Part shown: positions 17,913 to 27,403 of the stretch, piece by piece | Layout: each line of letters opens with the position of its first letter | Numbering within the stretch: position 1 is the stretch's first letter | Origin: an uncultured Pelagibacteraceae bacterium | Lineage (GTDB): Bacteria; Pseudomonadota; Alphaproteobacteria; Pelagibacterales; Pelagibacteraceae | NCBI GenBank assembly: GCA_902518595.1 | Contig: CABYGR010000004.1 | Coordinates: 1 to 46,991 of the forward strand | DNA: 46,991 nt | Direction of reading: 5' to 3' | Position numbers and translations under genes: made by a program | The notes under the pieces: model-generated | What the model was told of the DNA's origin: nothing | The model's input: the letters and a program-made list of their open reading frames with translations, nothing else | The model's database searches: none

Positions 17913-18680
17913 TTTAATTTCTATTGGCGTGTGATCTGAAGGTTTTTCTCTTCCTCTAGGATCTTTATTAATATTTATAGACTTAATTTGATCAATTAAT
18001 GAATTTGAAACTAAAAAATGATCTATTCTCATTCCATTGTTCTTTTGCCATGCACCTCTCATATAGTCCCAAAAAGTATAACCTTCTTTTGTTTCATTAA
18101 AGTGTCTGTAAACATCATTAAATCCTAAATTAAGCATTTCCCTAAATTTTTTTCTTATTTCCAATCTGTATAAAGCATCATCTTCAAAACTTTTAACATT
18201 ATAAACATCTTCAGCAGATGGAATTACATTAAAATCTCCAGCAAGAATTACATTTGAATTTTTTTTGGTTAATAACTTTAATTGTTTGATTAGCTGATCC
18301 ATCCAATTTTTTTTGTAATCATATTTTTCTGTATCAACTGGATTACCATTTGGTGTATAAATATTAATTAATTGAATAACTTTTTTTTTATATTTAACCT
18401 CAGCAGAAATAATTCTTGATTGTTTTAATTTATCTTTAATAAGATCTGTTTTAAGATTTTTTAATTTTTCTCTAGAGATAATAGCAACACCATTATAACT
18501 TTTTTGACCAAATACATGACTTTCATAATCCATAGAAGAAAAATCATCATAAGGAAAGTTTACATCCTCAGTTTTGATCTCCTGCATCATTAAAATATCT
18601 GGTTTATATTTTAAAAGATAACTTTTGATATTTTCAATACGTGCTCGCACGGAATTTACATTCCAAGATGAAATCAGCAT
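17904..18680 (-). CDS. xthA: exodeoxyribonuclease III
   Basis: AP endonuclease and 3'-5' exonuclease of base-excision repair, 258 residues. Motifs run in order: MLISSWNVNSVRAR at the start, QEIKTED (metal-binding Glu), the Tyr-containing INIYTPNG, LAGDFNVIP (Asp/Asn pair) and the C-terminal catalytic His in SDHTPIE. I chose the ATG at 18680, which overlaps the erpA stop as TAATG. A longer frame to 18710 adds ten residues inside erpA and is unlikely. It is co-transcribed with erpA. Confidence 0.93.
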   Translation of the reverse strand: MLISSWNVNSVRARIENIKSYLLKYKPDILMMQEIKTEDVNFPYDDFSSMDYESHVFGQKSYNGVAIISREKLKNLKTDLIKDKLKQSRIISAEVKYKKKVIQLINIYTPNGNPVDTEKYDYKKNWMDQLIKQLKLLTKKNSNVILAGDFNVIPSAEDVYNVKSFEDDALYRLEIRKKFREMLNLGFNDVYRHFNETKEGYTFWDYMRGAWQKNNGMRIDHFLVSNSLIDQIKSININKDPRGREKPSDHTPIEIKLT

Positions 18681-18997
18681 TAAAGAGAAAAGGAAACACC
18701 ACAACCACAAGAAGATTTGGTTTGAGGATTAGTTATTTTAAATTGTTCACCTATTAATTCTGAAACATAGTCAACTTCTGAACCTTTTAAGAGATCAGCA
18801 GAAGCTTTATCAATTAGTATATTTTGAAAGTTTAGATCATCTTTTTCTCTTGATTGATCAAATGTAAACTCATATTGAAATCCTGAGCATCCACCACCTT
18901 TAATGGCGATTCTAAAAAAAGAACCCTTATCTTTTTTAGACAATAGTGTATTGATCTGTTTTAGTGCTTTATCAGTAAATTTAATTTCTTTTATCAT
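18680..18997 (-). CDS. erpA: iron-sulfur cluster insertion protein (ErpA/IscA family)
   Basis: A 105-residue HesB-like A-type carrier that hands Fe-S clusters to target enzymes. The three ligand cysteines are C37 in GGGCSGF and C97/C99 in SSCGCGVSF, exactly at the expected places. The length is typical. It is the first gene of an erpA-xthA pair and divergent from dgt across 50 bases. An Fe-S carrier beside a DNA-repair gene follows the alphaproteobacterial order erpA-xth-dgt-argS, as far as I recall. Confidence 0.92.
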   Translation of the reverse strand: MIKEIKFTDKALKQINTLLSKKDKGSFFRIAIKGGGCSGFQYEFTFDQSREKDDLNFQNILIDKASADLLKGSEVDYVSELIGEQFKITNPQTKSSCGCGVSFSL

Positions 18998-19047
18998 TAT
19001 TGATCGCTGATATTACTAATATAATACTTAATATTTTATTTTAAAGG

Positions 19048-20166
19048 ATGAAAAAATACTCAAAGATTGGACTATTTAAAAGTAAAGGCAGAATTTTTAA
19101 AGAATCTTTGTCTAAATACAGAACTCCTTTTCAAAGAGATAGAGATCGTATTATTCATAGTGCATCATTCAGAAGGCTTAAACATAAAACTCAAGTATTT
19201 GTTAATACAGAAGGAGATCATTATCGAACACGAATAACTCATTCTATGGAAGTAGCTCAAATTGCTAGGTCTATTGCCAGATATCTTAATCTTAATGAAG
19301 ATTTAGCTGAGACTTTGAGTTTAGCACATGATTTAGGCCATACCCCATTTGGTCATGCTGGCGAAGAATCTTTAAATGAATGTATGGAAGATTATGGAGG
19401 TTTTGATCACAACTTACAAACTTTAAGAATCATTATGTTTTTAGAAAATAAGTATTTAAAATTTAATGGATTAAACCTTTCTATCGAAACTTTAGAAGGG
19501 CTACTAAAACATAATGGACCAGTAGAAGATTTAGATTTAGTTGATAATTTAATAGGTATTAAGAGTTTTAAAAATATGATCAATTTTAATACTTATCCAT
19601 CAATAGAAGCACAAATTTCTGCAATTTCTGATGACATAGCTTATAATAATCATGATATTCAAGATGGAATAAATGCAAACTTATTTAAACTAGAGGAATT
19701 GGTTGAAATTGATTTCTTTAGAGATATTTACAAAAAATATAAGAATAAAATTAGTAAACAAAATTACAAAGTAGCAACTTATCAGATTATAAGAGACTCT
19801 ATAGACCAAATGATAAAAGATTTGATAAACAATACAAAAAAGAATTTAAATTCTAACAATATCAAAACATATAAAGATATTAATAAAACAAGTTTTTTAA
19901 TGGTTAACTTTTCAGATAAAATTAGAAATTCTGAAAATGAAATAAGATATTTTTTAAAGTCAAAAATGTATAATAATAAAAATGTATTAGAAAAGAATAA
20001 CAAAGGTAAATCAATTATTAAAAAATTATTTAATAAAATAAATCAGAATCCAAGAAAATTTATTTCTAAAGAACAATTATCTAAAGATAAGTATAGAGCA
20101 ATTTCAGATTTTATATCAGGTATGACAGATAGATATGCAATTAATCTTTATAATCATAACAAATGA
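19048..20166 (+). CDS. dgt: deoxyguanosinetriphosphate triphosphohydrolase-like protein
   Basis: HD-domain dNTPase that splits dGTP to deoxyguanosine and triphosphate, helping dNTP balance. The 372 residues include FRRLKHKTQVF, the metal His in RITHSMEVAQIA, the HD pair in LSLAHDLGHTPFGHAGE and the downstream SDDIAYNNHD aspartate. This is the shorter dGTPase type-2 form common in alphaproteobacteria. The stop overlaps the argS start by four bases (ATGA). Confidence 0.93.
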   Translation: MKKYSKIGLFKSKGRIFKESLSKYRTPFQRDRDRIIHSASFRRLKHKTQVFVNTEGDHYRTRITHSMEVAQIARSIARYLNLNEDLAETLSLAHDLGHTPFGHAGEESLNECMEDYGGFDHNLQTLRIIMFLENKYLKFNGLNLSIETLEGLLKHNGPVEDLDLVDNLIGIKSFKNMINFNTYPSIEAQISAISDDIAYNNHDIQDGINANLFKLEELVEIDFFRDIYKKYKNKISKQNYKVATYQIIRDSIDQMIKDLINNTKKNLNSNNIKTYKDINKTSFLMVNFSDKIRNSENEIRYFLKSKMYNNKNVLEKNNKGKSIIKKLFNKINQNPRKFISKEQLSKDKYRAISDFISGMTDRYAINLYNHNK

Positions 20167-21896
20167 ATATTTTTGATAAATATTTAGATAAAATAAAAAA
20201 AATTTTGTTAGATCTATCCAAAAATGGGGATTTAATTTTACCAGATAAATTAGATGGAATTACTACTGAGACACCACCCTCAAAATTTAATAGCGATATA
20301 TCAACAAATGTTGCAATGGTTTTATCAAAGGCAAATAATAAACTTCCAACAGATTTAGCTGTTACACTAGCTGAAGCAATTAAAAAAAGTGATAATTTAA
20401 TTGATGATATATCAATAATTAAACCAGGTTTTATTAATATTAAATTTAAACCAATTTTTTGGACAAACTTTATTGAAGAAATAATTAAAAATTTTGAAAC
20501 TTTTGGAATTAATACTAATGAAAAAAAAAATAGTTATTTGGTTGAGTTTGTTTCGGCTAATCCCACAGGACCTTTACACGTAGGTCACTGTAGAGGAGCA
20601 ATTTTAGGTGATGTTATTGCTAATGTTTTACTATTTAATAAACATAAAGTTACAAAAGAATATTATGTTAATGATTATGGTAATCAGATTATAAATTTTA
20701 CAAAGTCTGTTTATTTTAGAATTAGAGAAATTATATATAAAGAAAATTTTCCGAAAGATAATGATGATTTATACCCTGGAGATTATTTAATAGATTTTGC
20801 TCAAAATATAATAAATTTAAATAAAAAAATTGATTTTAAAGATTTTGAAAAAATATCTGAGGAATTAACCGCTTTATCAATAGAAGAGGCACTAAAGTTA
20901 ATTAAAAATAACCTTAATATTCTTGGGATCAATCATGATAATTTCATCAGTGAAAAAAAAATAGTTAAAAATCATGAAGTAGAAAAAGTTATTGATTTTC
21001 TTCAAAAAAATAATTTTGTATATAAAGGTAAAATTAAAGCACCAGCCGGTGAAAATAATGAAAAGTGGGTAGAACGAGAACAATTACTTTTCAAATCCAC
21101 AGATTTTGGTGATGATAAAGATAGAGCTTTACAAAAATCTGATGGCGCATGGACTTATTTTGCTAGTGATGTTGCATATCATAAGAATAAATTAGATAGA
21201 AAATTTGATTATTTAATCAATATTTTAGGAGCTGATCATGCAGGTTACATAAAAAGGATTTCTTCCTCTGTAGATGCGTTATCTGGAAAAAAAAATAAAT
21301 TAATTTGTAAAATTAGCCAACTTGTAAAACTTATTAAAAATAACAAACCTTTTAAAATGTCCAAACGAAAAGGGGATTATATAACGGTCGACGATTTAAT
21401 TAAAGAAGTTGGTAAAGATGCTACTAGATTTATAATGCTTAACAGAAGTAGTGATGTTGAATTAGATTTTGATTTTGATGTAGTTAAAGAAAAAACAAAA
21501 GATAATCCATTATATTATGTTCAATATTGTTACGCAAGAATTGCATCAGTTTATAGACATTTAGGATTAGAGTTAAATTCAAAAGTTGATGTTAAGGATT
21601 ATAGTTTTGAATATTCTAAAGAAGAAATAGATATATTAAAAAAGATTTCAGAATGGCCCAAATGTATAGAAGCTGCATCAACTAAATTAGAGCCACACAG
21701 AATTCCAGTTTATTTATATGAATTAGCATCTGAATTTCATTCTTATTGGAATTTGGGTAAAGATAATCCTAAAAAGAGGTTCATTAATGATCAAAAAGAA
21801 ATTAGTGATGATAAGATTGCTCTTTTAAAAGTAGTTTCAAATATAATAAAATCAGGATTGAGTATTGTAGGTGTTGATGCTCCTGAAAAGATGTAA
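20163..21896 (+). CDS. argS: arginine--tRNA ligase
   Basis: Class Ia synthetase of 577 residues. It has the N-terminal additional domain (about 1-110), VEFVSANPTGPLHVGHCRG with HVGH at 139-142, the KMSKR loop at 398-402 (FKMSKRKGDYIT), and the C-terminal DALR anticodon-binding domain (QYCYARIASVYRHL onward). It starts inside the dgt stop and its own stop overlaps the next ATG by one base. Confidence 0.97.
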   Translation: MNIFDKYLDKIKKILLDLSKNGDLILPDKLDGITTETPPSKFNSDISTNVAMVLSKANNKLPTDLAVTLAEAIKKSDNLIDDISIIKPGFINIKFKPIFWTNFIEEIIKNFETFGINTNEKKNSYLVEFVSANPTGPLHVGHCRGAILGDVIANVLLFNKHKVTKEYYVNDYGNQIINFTKSVYFRIREIIYKENFPKDNDDLYPGDYLIDFAQNIINLNKKIDFKDFEKISEELTALSIEEALKLIKNNLNILGINHDNFISEKKIVKNHEVEKVIDFLQKNNFVYKGKIKAPAGENNEKWVEREQLLFKSTDFGDDKDRALQKSDGAWTYFASDVAYHKNKLDRKFDYLINILGADHAGYIKRISSSVDALSGKKNKLICKISQLVKLIKNNKPFKMSKRKGDYITVDDLIKEVGKDATRFIMLNRSSDVELDFDFDVVKEKTKDNPLYYVQYCYARIASVYRHLGLELNSKVDVKDYSFEYSKEEIDILKKISEWPKCIEAASTKLEPHRIPVYLYELASEFHSYWNLGKDNPKKRFINDQKEISDDKIALLKVVSNIIKSGLSIVGVDAPEKM

Positions 21897-22159
21897 TGAT
21901 TAAAGAAATAAAATATTTAATATTTACAATTATTATTTTTATTTTTTTATTTTTTACTGCGAGATATTATTTTTCAGATCATAATATAAAAAAATCATAT
22001 CGTTCATTGACTAATATTAATAATAAAATTAACCTATATGCCGAAAACCTTCCAATCTTAGAAAATAATACAAATGATATTATTGAGTATGTTAATGAAA
22101 CTAAAACTAAAAAAAAGAAAAAATATAATTTCTGGGAATTATTAGATAAAAATGATTAA
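21896..22159 (+). CDS. small single-pass membrane protein, possible remnant of a SPOR protein
   Basis: An 87-residue protein with one transmembrane segment (about 6-25, IFTIIIFIFLFFTARYYF), then about 60 hydrophilic residues ending in a KKKKKYNFWELLDKND tail. No known domain is visible. In many alphaproteobacteria the gene between argS and nagZ encodes a much larger membrane-anchored SPOR-domain protein. Here the position and N-terminal anchor are kept, but the peptidoglycan-binding SPOR domain is absent. It overlaps argS by one base and nagZ by eight, so it is surely translated within the operon. Its function is unknown. Confidence 0.75.
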   Translation: MIKEIKYLIFTIIIFIFLFFTARYYFSDHNIKKSYRSLTNINNKINLYAENLPILENNTNDIIEYVNETKTKKKKKYNFWELLDKND

Positions 22160-23099
22160 TCGACGGTCATTTATTACTGGTTTAAAAGGTAGTAAATTAA
22201 ATATAAAAGAAAAAAAATTTCTTAAAAGATTTAAACCCTGGGGAATAATTTTATTTTCAAGAAATATCAAGAATATTTCTCAAACTAGAAAATTAACAAA
22301 CAATATTAGAAAAATCTTTAAAGATAAAAATTATCCCATAATGATTGATCAAGAAGGTGGTAAAATAAATAGATTAGAAAATATAATATCTTTTGATAAT
22401 TTAACTTCAGAATATTTTGGAGATTTATATATAAAAAATAAAAAAGAATTTAATGCGCTATATAAACTTTTTATAGATAATACCTCTTATTATTTGGAAT
22501 GTATTGGAGTAAACATCAATACAGTTCCAGTATTAGATTTAAGACATAAAGGAAGCTCAAATGTCATAGGAAGTAGATCATTCTCAAAAGATCCTAAAAT
22601 TGTATCAAAAATTGGTGATCTTTGTATCAATCACTTTAAAAGCAATTCTATAGGCACAATAATTAAACATATACCAGGACATGGATTAGCTAAAGTTGAT
22701 AGTCACTATTTTACACCAACAATTGATAAATCTTCTAGTTATCTAAAGAAGAGGGATTTTTTAGCATTTAAAAATAAAAACACTTTTTTTGCTATGACTG
22801 CGCATATAAAATTCAAAAAAATCGACTCTGAAAATACCGTCACACATTCTAAAAAAATGATCCAATTAATAAGAAAAGAAATTAAGTTTAAAAATATTTT
22901 AATATCTGACGATCTTTCAATGAAAAGTTTAAAATCATCGATAAAAAGAAATACAATTAAAACTTTTAAATCAGGATGCAATCTTGCTCTACATTGTAAT
23001 GGAAATTTAAAAGAAATGAATATTGTTGCAGAGAATTCTCCTAAATTAAGTTCTTTTGTGATTAAAAAAACCTCACAATTTTATAAGATTTTAAGCTAG
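22152..23099 (+). CDS. nagZ: beta-N-acetylhexosaminidase
   Basis: Glycoside hydrolase family 3 enzyme that removes N-acetylglucosamine from anhydromuropeptides during cell-wall recycling. The 315 residues show IMIDQEGGKINRL near 61-73, the signature KHIPGHGLAKVDSHYFTP near 171-188, whose His is part of the catalytic loop, and the nucleophile Asp in ILISDDLSMKSL. The length is near the usual 330-340. It overlaps the preceding small gene and lies nine bases before scpA. The lysine-rich composition is typical of this genome. Confidence 0.92.
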   Translation: MINRRSFITGLKGSKLNIKEKKFLKRFKPWGIILFSRNIKNISQTRKLTNNIRKIFKDKNYPIMIDQEGGKINRLENIISFDNLTSEYFGDLYIKNKKEFNALYKLFIDNTSYYLECIGVNINTVPVLDLRHKGSSNVIGSRSFSKDPKIVSKIGDLCINHFKSNSIGTIIKHIPGHGLAKVDSHYFTPTIDKSSSYLKKRDFLAFKNKNTFFAMTAHIKFKKIDSENTVTHSKKMIQLIRKEIKFKNILISDDLSMKSLKSSIKRNTIKTFKSGCNLALHCNGNLKEMNIVAENSPKLSSFVIKKTSQFYKILS

Positions 23100-23108
23100 T
23101 ATTCCCTT

Positions 23109-23849
23109 ATGATTGATTCTAATCCATCTTTGTTCGAAGTAGATATTGAAAACTATGCTGGTCCATTAGATGTATTATTGGATTTGGCTAAAGCACAAAA
23201 AGTAAATCTTGAAGAAATTTCAATTACAAAACTAGCTGATCAATTTAATAATTTTATATCAAATAAAAAAGATTTGAATTTAGAAATAGCATCTGAATAT
23301 CTTTTAATGGCTACATGGCTAGCATATTTAAAATCTAAATTATTATTACCAAGTGATCCTGAGGAAGAATTTAAGGTCCAAGAAGTTGCAGAAAAATTAA
23401 AACTACAATTAAAGAAATTAGAATTAATACGTTTGTTGTCTGACCAAATGCTTAAAAGAAAAAGATTAGGTAAAGAAATTAGATCAAGAGGTATGAAAGG
23501 TAATATTAGATCAATATATAGCTCTGAGTATAAAGTGAACTTAATAGAATTATTAAAAACATATTCAACAATCTTAATGACAAAAGATTACCACAAAATG
23601 AATATTCCTAAATTGCCAGTGTTTACTGCTGAAGATGGGATTAAAACTATAAGGGAATTATTTGGAAATTTATTAGATTGGAAAAATATCAATGATCTAA
23701 TTCCTCAACATTTTAAGATTGGAAAAGGATTTAAAAAAACTGGTAAGGCTGGAATATTTGCGGGTTCTTTAGAATTAGTTAAAGAAGGTAATCTTAGAAT
23801 TAAACAAGATAAACTTTTTGATGAAATATATATCAAAGAAAATTTATGA
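23109..23849 (+). CDS. scpA: segregation and condensation protein A
   Basis: Kleisin subunit that bridges the SMC dimer and recruits ScpB for chromosome condensation. The 246 residues start with the typical FEVDIENYAGPLDVLLDLAK, followed by EYLLMATWLAYLKSKLLLP (SMC-contacting helices). They end with a winged-helix region containing ELFGNLLDW. Length fits the family. The stop overlaps the scpB start by four bases. Confidence 0.94.
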   Translation: MIDSNPSLFEVDIENYAGPLDVLLDLAKAQKVNLEEISITKLADQFNNFISNKKDLNLEIASEYLLMATWLAYLKSKLLLPSDPEEEFKVQEVAEKLKLQLKKLELIRLLSDQMLKRKRLGKEIRSRGMKGNIRSIYSSEYKVNLIELLKTYSTILMTKDYHKMNIPKLPVFTAEDGIKTIRELFGNLLDWKNINDLIPQHFKIGKGFKKTGKAGIFAGSLELVKEGNLRIKQDKLFDEIYIKENL

Positions 23850-24547
23850 TTAAAAAAAAAGTAGAAAAAAAGAATAATATAATTAGCTTTCCGTCTAAAT
23901 TATCTTCTTTAGAGAAAGAAATTGAAGCAGTTATCTTTGCTGCAGCCGAACCACTAGATAAAGAAACTATAGAAAGTAAGATTTCAAAAAAAACAAACGT
24001 TGAAGAGTCTTTAAAAAAACTACAGGCTGAGTATTCTGACAGAGGTATAAATTTAGTTTGTATTTCAAAAAAATGGTCCTTTAGAACATCTCCAAACCTT
24101 TCAAGTATAATGACCCAAGAAAAAACTGTTGAAAAAAAACTATCCAAAGCAGCGATAGAAACTTTATCAATTATTGTTTATCATCAACCAGTTACTAGAG
24201 CAGAAATTGAAGAAATTAGAGGTGTAGCTTTTGGAACAAATACATTAGAAATTTTAATGGAGTTAAACTGGGTTAGACCTGCAGGACGTAAAGATGTTGT
24301 TGGTAAACCTATACAATATGCAACTACAGATGATTTTTTAAGTCATTTTAATTTACAAAAATTATCTGATCTTCCTACAGTAGATGAGTTAGGTGCAGCA
24401 GGATTAATAGACTCTTCGAGTGTTGATAATGCTATTTTTGGAACTGGAAAATTTTATAAAGAAAAACAAGAAGAAAAAAAAGAAGACATTTACTCAAATA
24501 TTGATGAAATGTTAAATAACACCTTAGATGAAGAAGATAATAAATAA
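23846..24547 (+). CDS. scpB: segregation and condensation protein B
   Basis: Partner of ScpA in the SMC complex, 233 residues with two winged-helix domains. Signatures are LEKEIEAVIFAAAEPL near 26-41, AAIETLSIIVYHQPVTRAEI near 108-127, and the IRGV and ATTDDFLSHF segments. An acidic low-complexity tail follows (about 205-233), common in alphaproteobacterial ScpB. Translationally coupled to scpA. Confidence 0.94.
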   Translation: MIKKKVEKKNNIISFPSKLSSLEKEIEAVIFAAAEPLDKETIESKISKKTNVEESLKKLQAEYSDRGINLVCISKKWSFRTSPNLSSIMTQEKTVEKKLSKAAIETLSIIVYHQPVTRAEIEEIRGVAFGTNTLEILMELNWVRPAGRKDVVGKPIQYATTDDFLSHFNLQKLSDLPTVDELGAAGLIDSSSVDNAIFGTGKFYKEKQEEKKEDIYSNIDEMLNNTLDEEDNK

Positions 24548-24590
24548 AAAGTCACTTTTAAAATATTTATAAAAAGTATATAAACTCACT

Positions 24591-24791
24591 ATGAGTATAG
24601 GAATTTGGCAAATTGCAATTGTAGTAATATTGGTAGTTCTATTATTTGGTAGAGGAAAAATCTCAAGTTTGATGGGAGATGTTGCTAAAGGTATAAAAAG
24701 TTTTAAAAAAGGTATGGCTTCGGATGTTACAGATGAGTCCGATCAAAAAAATATATCTGACGATAATCAAGACTCCAATAATAAAAATTAA
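24591..24791 (+). CDS. tatA: Sec-independent translocase subunit TatA
   Basis: Pore-forming subunit of the twin-arginine translocase, 66 residues. It has one N-terminal transmembrane helix (about 4-20), the FGRGK hinge, an amphipathic helix ([12 protein letters not shown]) and a polar acidic tail. It follows scpB by 43 bases, enough for its own promoter, and tatB begins 5 bases later. Confidence 0.93.
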   Translation: MSIGIWQIAIVVILVVLLFGRGKISSLMGDVAKGIKSFKKGMASDVTDESDQKNISDDNQDSNNKN

Positions 24792-24796
24792 ATCAC

Positions 24797-25030
24797 ATGC
24801 CTACTATTGGTTGGTTTGAGATTTTAATTGTAGTTGCAATAGCAATTATATTTTTAGGACCAAAAGATTTTCCTGTTGTGTTAAAAAAATTTGGATCTTG
24901 GATGGGCACAGCCAAAAGTTATATTAACAACATTCAAAATGAAGTTTCTAATATTGATATAGAAGATAACAATATAGAAAATAAAACAAATAAAACAAAT
25001 ACTAAAAAAGACACCAAAGAAGATGAATAA
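24797..25030 (+). CDS. tatB: Sec-independent translocase subunit TatB
   Basis: Substrate-recognition partner of TatC, 77 residues. It starts MPTIGWFEILIVVAIAI, with a transmembrane helix, the FLGPKDFP hinge typical of TatB (not TatA), and a short amphipathic helix. The charged tail is much shorter than in E. coli TatB (171 residues), in line with genome streamlining. It overlaps tatC by eight bases. Confidence 0.92.
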   Translation: MPTIGWFEILIVVAIAIIFLGPKDFPVVLKKFGSWMGTAKSYINNIQNEVSNIDIEDNNIENKTNKTNTKKDTKEDE

Positions 25031-25793
25031 AGATGATCAAGAGGGTGGTTTTATAAGCCATTTAACAGAGCTAAGAAAAAGGTTAATTAATAGTTTTATT
25101 TTTTTAATAATTTTTTTTGTTGCTTGTTACTTTTTTGCTGAACATCTTTACGGTTTTTTAGTCGAGCCATTTGCAAAAGCAGTTAAAGATGATGGTACAA
25201 ATAGAAGGCTTATATTTACTGCATTACAAGAAACATTTTTAACTTATTTAAAAGTTTCTTTTTTTGCAGCTTTTTTTGTAACCTGTCCATTTATACTTAT
25301 GCAAATTTGGAAGTTTATCGCTCCTGGTCTATATAAACACGAAAAAACAGCAATTTTACCATATTTAATTTTAACTCCTATTTTGTTTTTTTTAGGAGGC
25401 ATGCTTGTCTATTATTTAATTATGCCTCTAGCGATTAAATTCTTTTTATCATTTGAAAGTAGTGGGATATCAACAAATTTACCCATTCAATTAGAAGCAA
25501 AAGTAAATGAATATCTTTCTCTAGTTATGAAATTAATTTTTGCTTTTGGAATTAGTTTTCAACTTCCTGTAGTTTTAAGTTTATTAGCAAGAGTAGGAAT
25601 AGTTGATTCAGAGTTTTTAAAAACTAGAAGAAAATATGTAATTGTTATAATTTTTGCAGCTGCTGCTTTATTAACACCACCTGATCCAATAACTCAAATT
25701 GGTTTAGCTATTCCCTTATTAATTCTATATGAATTATCAATTTTTTCTGTAAAATTTATAGAAAAGAAGAATCTAAAAAATAACGATGCATAA
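25023..25793 (+). CDS. tatC: Sec-independent translocase subunit TatC
   Basis: Six-helix inner-membrane receptor for twin-arginine signal peptides, 256 residues. It has the TatC start GGFISHLTELRKRLI, the FTALQETFLTYLKVSFFAAF segment and the late RRKYVIVIIFAAAALLTPPDP motif. It completes a tatABC operon upstream of serS, overlapping it by eight bases. A predicted Tat lipoprotein occurs at 38802-39626. Confidence 0.96.
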   Translation: MNKDDQEGGFISHLTELRKRLINSFIFLIIFFVACYFFAEHLYGFLVEPFAKAVKDDGTNRRLIFTALQETFLTYLKVSFFAAFFVTCPFILMQIWKFIAPGLYKHEKTAILPYLILTPILFFLGGMLVYYLIMPLAIKFFLSFESSGISTNLPIQLEAKVNEYLSLVMKLIFAFGISFQLPVVLSLLARVGIVDSEFLKTRRKYVIVIIFAAAALLTPPDPITQIGLAIPLLILYELSIFSVKFIEKKNLKNNDA

Positions 25794-27045
25794 TTTAAAA
25801 GAAATTAGAAAAGATTTTGATGCTTTTAAAAAGTCTGTTGAAAGAAGGCCTGTAGACGTAAATTTTGATTTATTAAAAAAACTTGATAAAGAAAATAGAG
25901 ATTTTATTCAAAAAAAAGAAAATTTAGAAAAAGAAAAAAAAGATATATCAAAATCTAAAGATGAAAGTTTATTTAAAAAATCTAAAGAGATATCAAAAAA
26001 ACTTGATGAAATAATTGAAGAACAAAAAAAAACTAAAAGTGAGCTTGATTTAATTTTATCTAATATTCCTAATATCCCTCATTCAGATGTCCCAGATGGT
26101 AAAGATGAAAATGATAATGTAGAAATCTCCAAATCTGGTAAAATACCAAATTTTGATTTTAAGCCTAAAGCTCATTATGAGATTGGTGAAAAACTTAAAA
26201 TGCTTGATTTTGATTTAGCGACAAAAACGACTGGTTCACGATTTGTATTTGTTAAAGATCAATTAGCTTTACTAGAAAGAGCTTTATCTAATTTTATGTT
26301 AGATAATCATATAAATAAAAATGGATACCAAGAAATATCACCACCTCTCATTGCTTCAGAAAATACTATGTTTGGTACTGGTCAGTTGCCTAAATTTGAA
26401 AACGACCAATTTGAAATTAAGTTTGAAGAGGGATCAGATAAAAAATTTTTAATACCAACCGCAGAAGTTATTTTAACCAATATGGTTAAAGATAAAATTA
26501 TAGACCTTAAAGATCTACCCATACGTTTAGTTGCTTCAACTCCATGTTTTAGAAAAGAAGCTGGTAGTTATGGAAAAGATACTAAGGGAATGATTCGACA
26601 ACATCAATTTCATAAAGTTGAATTAGTTAGCATTGTTGAAAATGATAAATGTCTAGACGAATTAGAAAGAATGACAAATTGTGCTACTGGTATCCTAGAT
26701 GATTTGAAACTTCCTTATAGAAAAATGATTTTGTGTACTGGTGACATAGGTTTTAGTGCTGAAAAAACTTATGATTTAGAAGTATGGCTTCCATCTGAAA
26801 ATAAATATAGAGAAATCTCGTCTTGTTCTTCATGTTCAACTTTTCAATCAGTGAGGATGAAAACAAGATATAAAAATCATAATAAAGAAATAGTAAGTGC
26901 TAGCACTTTAAATGGGAGTGGCTTAGCTGTAGGTAGAGCTTTAATTGCAGTTTTAGAAAATTATCAACAAAAAGATGGTTCAATAATTGTTCCTGAAGTT
27001 TTACGTCCTTATATGAATAATTTAGAAAAAATTTCATCTAATTAA
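25786..27045 (+). CDS. serS: serine--tRNA ligase
   Basis: Class II synthetase of 419 residues. The N-terminal long coiled coil (about 25-105) contacts the long variable arm of tRNA-Ser. Motif 2 is FRKEAGSYGKDTKGMIRQHQ and motif 3 is GSGLAVGRALIAVLE. It also carries the serine-binding TAEV loop (IPTAEVILTN). The tRNA-Ser it would charge lies at 42687-42776. It is coupled to tatC by overlap and followed by 54 bases before yajC. Confidence 0.96.
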   Translation: MHNLKEIRKDFDAFKKSVERRPVDVNFDLLKKLDKENRDFIQKKENLEKEKKDISKSKDESLFKKSKEISKKLDEIIEEQKKTKSELDLILSNIPNIPHSDVPDGKDENDNVEISKSGKIPNFDFKPKAHYEIGEKLKMLDFDLATKTTGSRFVFVKDQLALLERALSNFMLDNHINKNGYQEISPPLIASENTMFGTGQLPKFENDQFEIKFEEGSDKKFLIPTAEVILTNMVKDKIIDLKDLPIRLVASTPCFRKEAGSYGKDTKGMIRQHQFHKVELVSIVENDKCLDELERMTNCATGILDDLKLPYRKMILCTGDIGFSAEKTYDLEVWLPSENKYREISSCSSCSTFQSVRMKTRYKNHNKEIVSASTLNGSGLAVGRALIAVLENYQQKDGSIIVPEVLRPYMNNLEKISSN

Positions 27046-27099
27046 AGTTGTTTTAATTTAATAGATGGTATAATAAATCAGCTTTAATAAAGGAGTTTT

Positions 27100-27387
27100 A
27101 TGGAAGGTTCAGGAATAGGTCAATTTATACCTCTAATTTTAATTTTTGTTATTTTTTATTTTTTCTTAATAAGACCACAGCAAAAAAAAGTAAAAGAACA
27201 TAAAGCTATGGTAGAAAGTTTAAAAAAAGGTGACAAAGTTGTTACTACAGGTGGAATTACCGGCACAATAACAAGAGTTGTTGATAACGACAAAGTTGAA
27301 GTCGAGATTTCAGATAATGTTATAGTTACTATTGTTAGAGGAACCGGTATTCAGAGCTTAATGAATTCTCAAGAAGTTAAAAAATAA
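27100..27387 (+). CDS. yajC: preprotein translocase subunit YajC
   Basis: Small SecDF partner, 95 residues. It has one transmembrane helix (about 8-25, IPLILIFVIFYFFLIRPQQKK), the diagnostic FLIRPQQKK stop-transfer motif and the GDKVVTTGGITGTI beta-barrel segment. A clear Shine-Dalgarno AAAGGAG precedes the ATG by five bases. It is the first gene of yajC-secD-secF. Confidence 0.95.
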   Translation: MEGSGIGQFIPLILIFVIFYFFLIRPQQKKVKEHKAMVESLKKGDKVVTTGGITGTITRVVDNDKVEVEISDNVIVTIVRGTGIQSLMNSQEVKK

Positions 27388-27403
27388 ATTTCGTTTTAAT
27401 AAA

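Noticed and set aside
18681..18710. Longer N-terminus for xthA starting at 18710
   Set aside because: The extra ten residues lie inside erpA and precede the canonical MLISSWNVNS start, which forms a TAATG junction.
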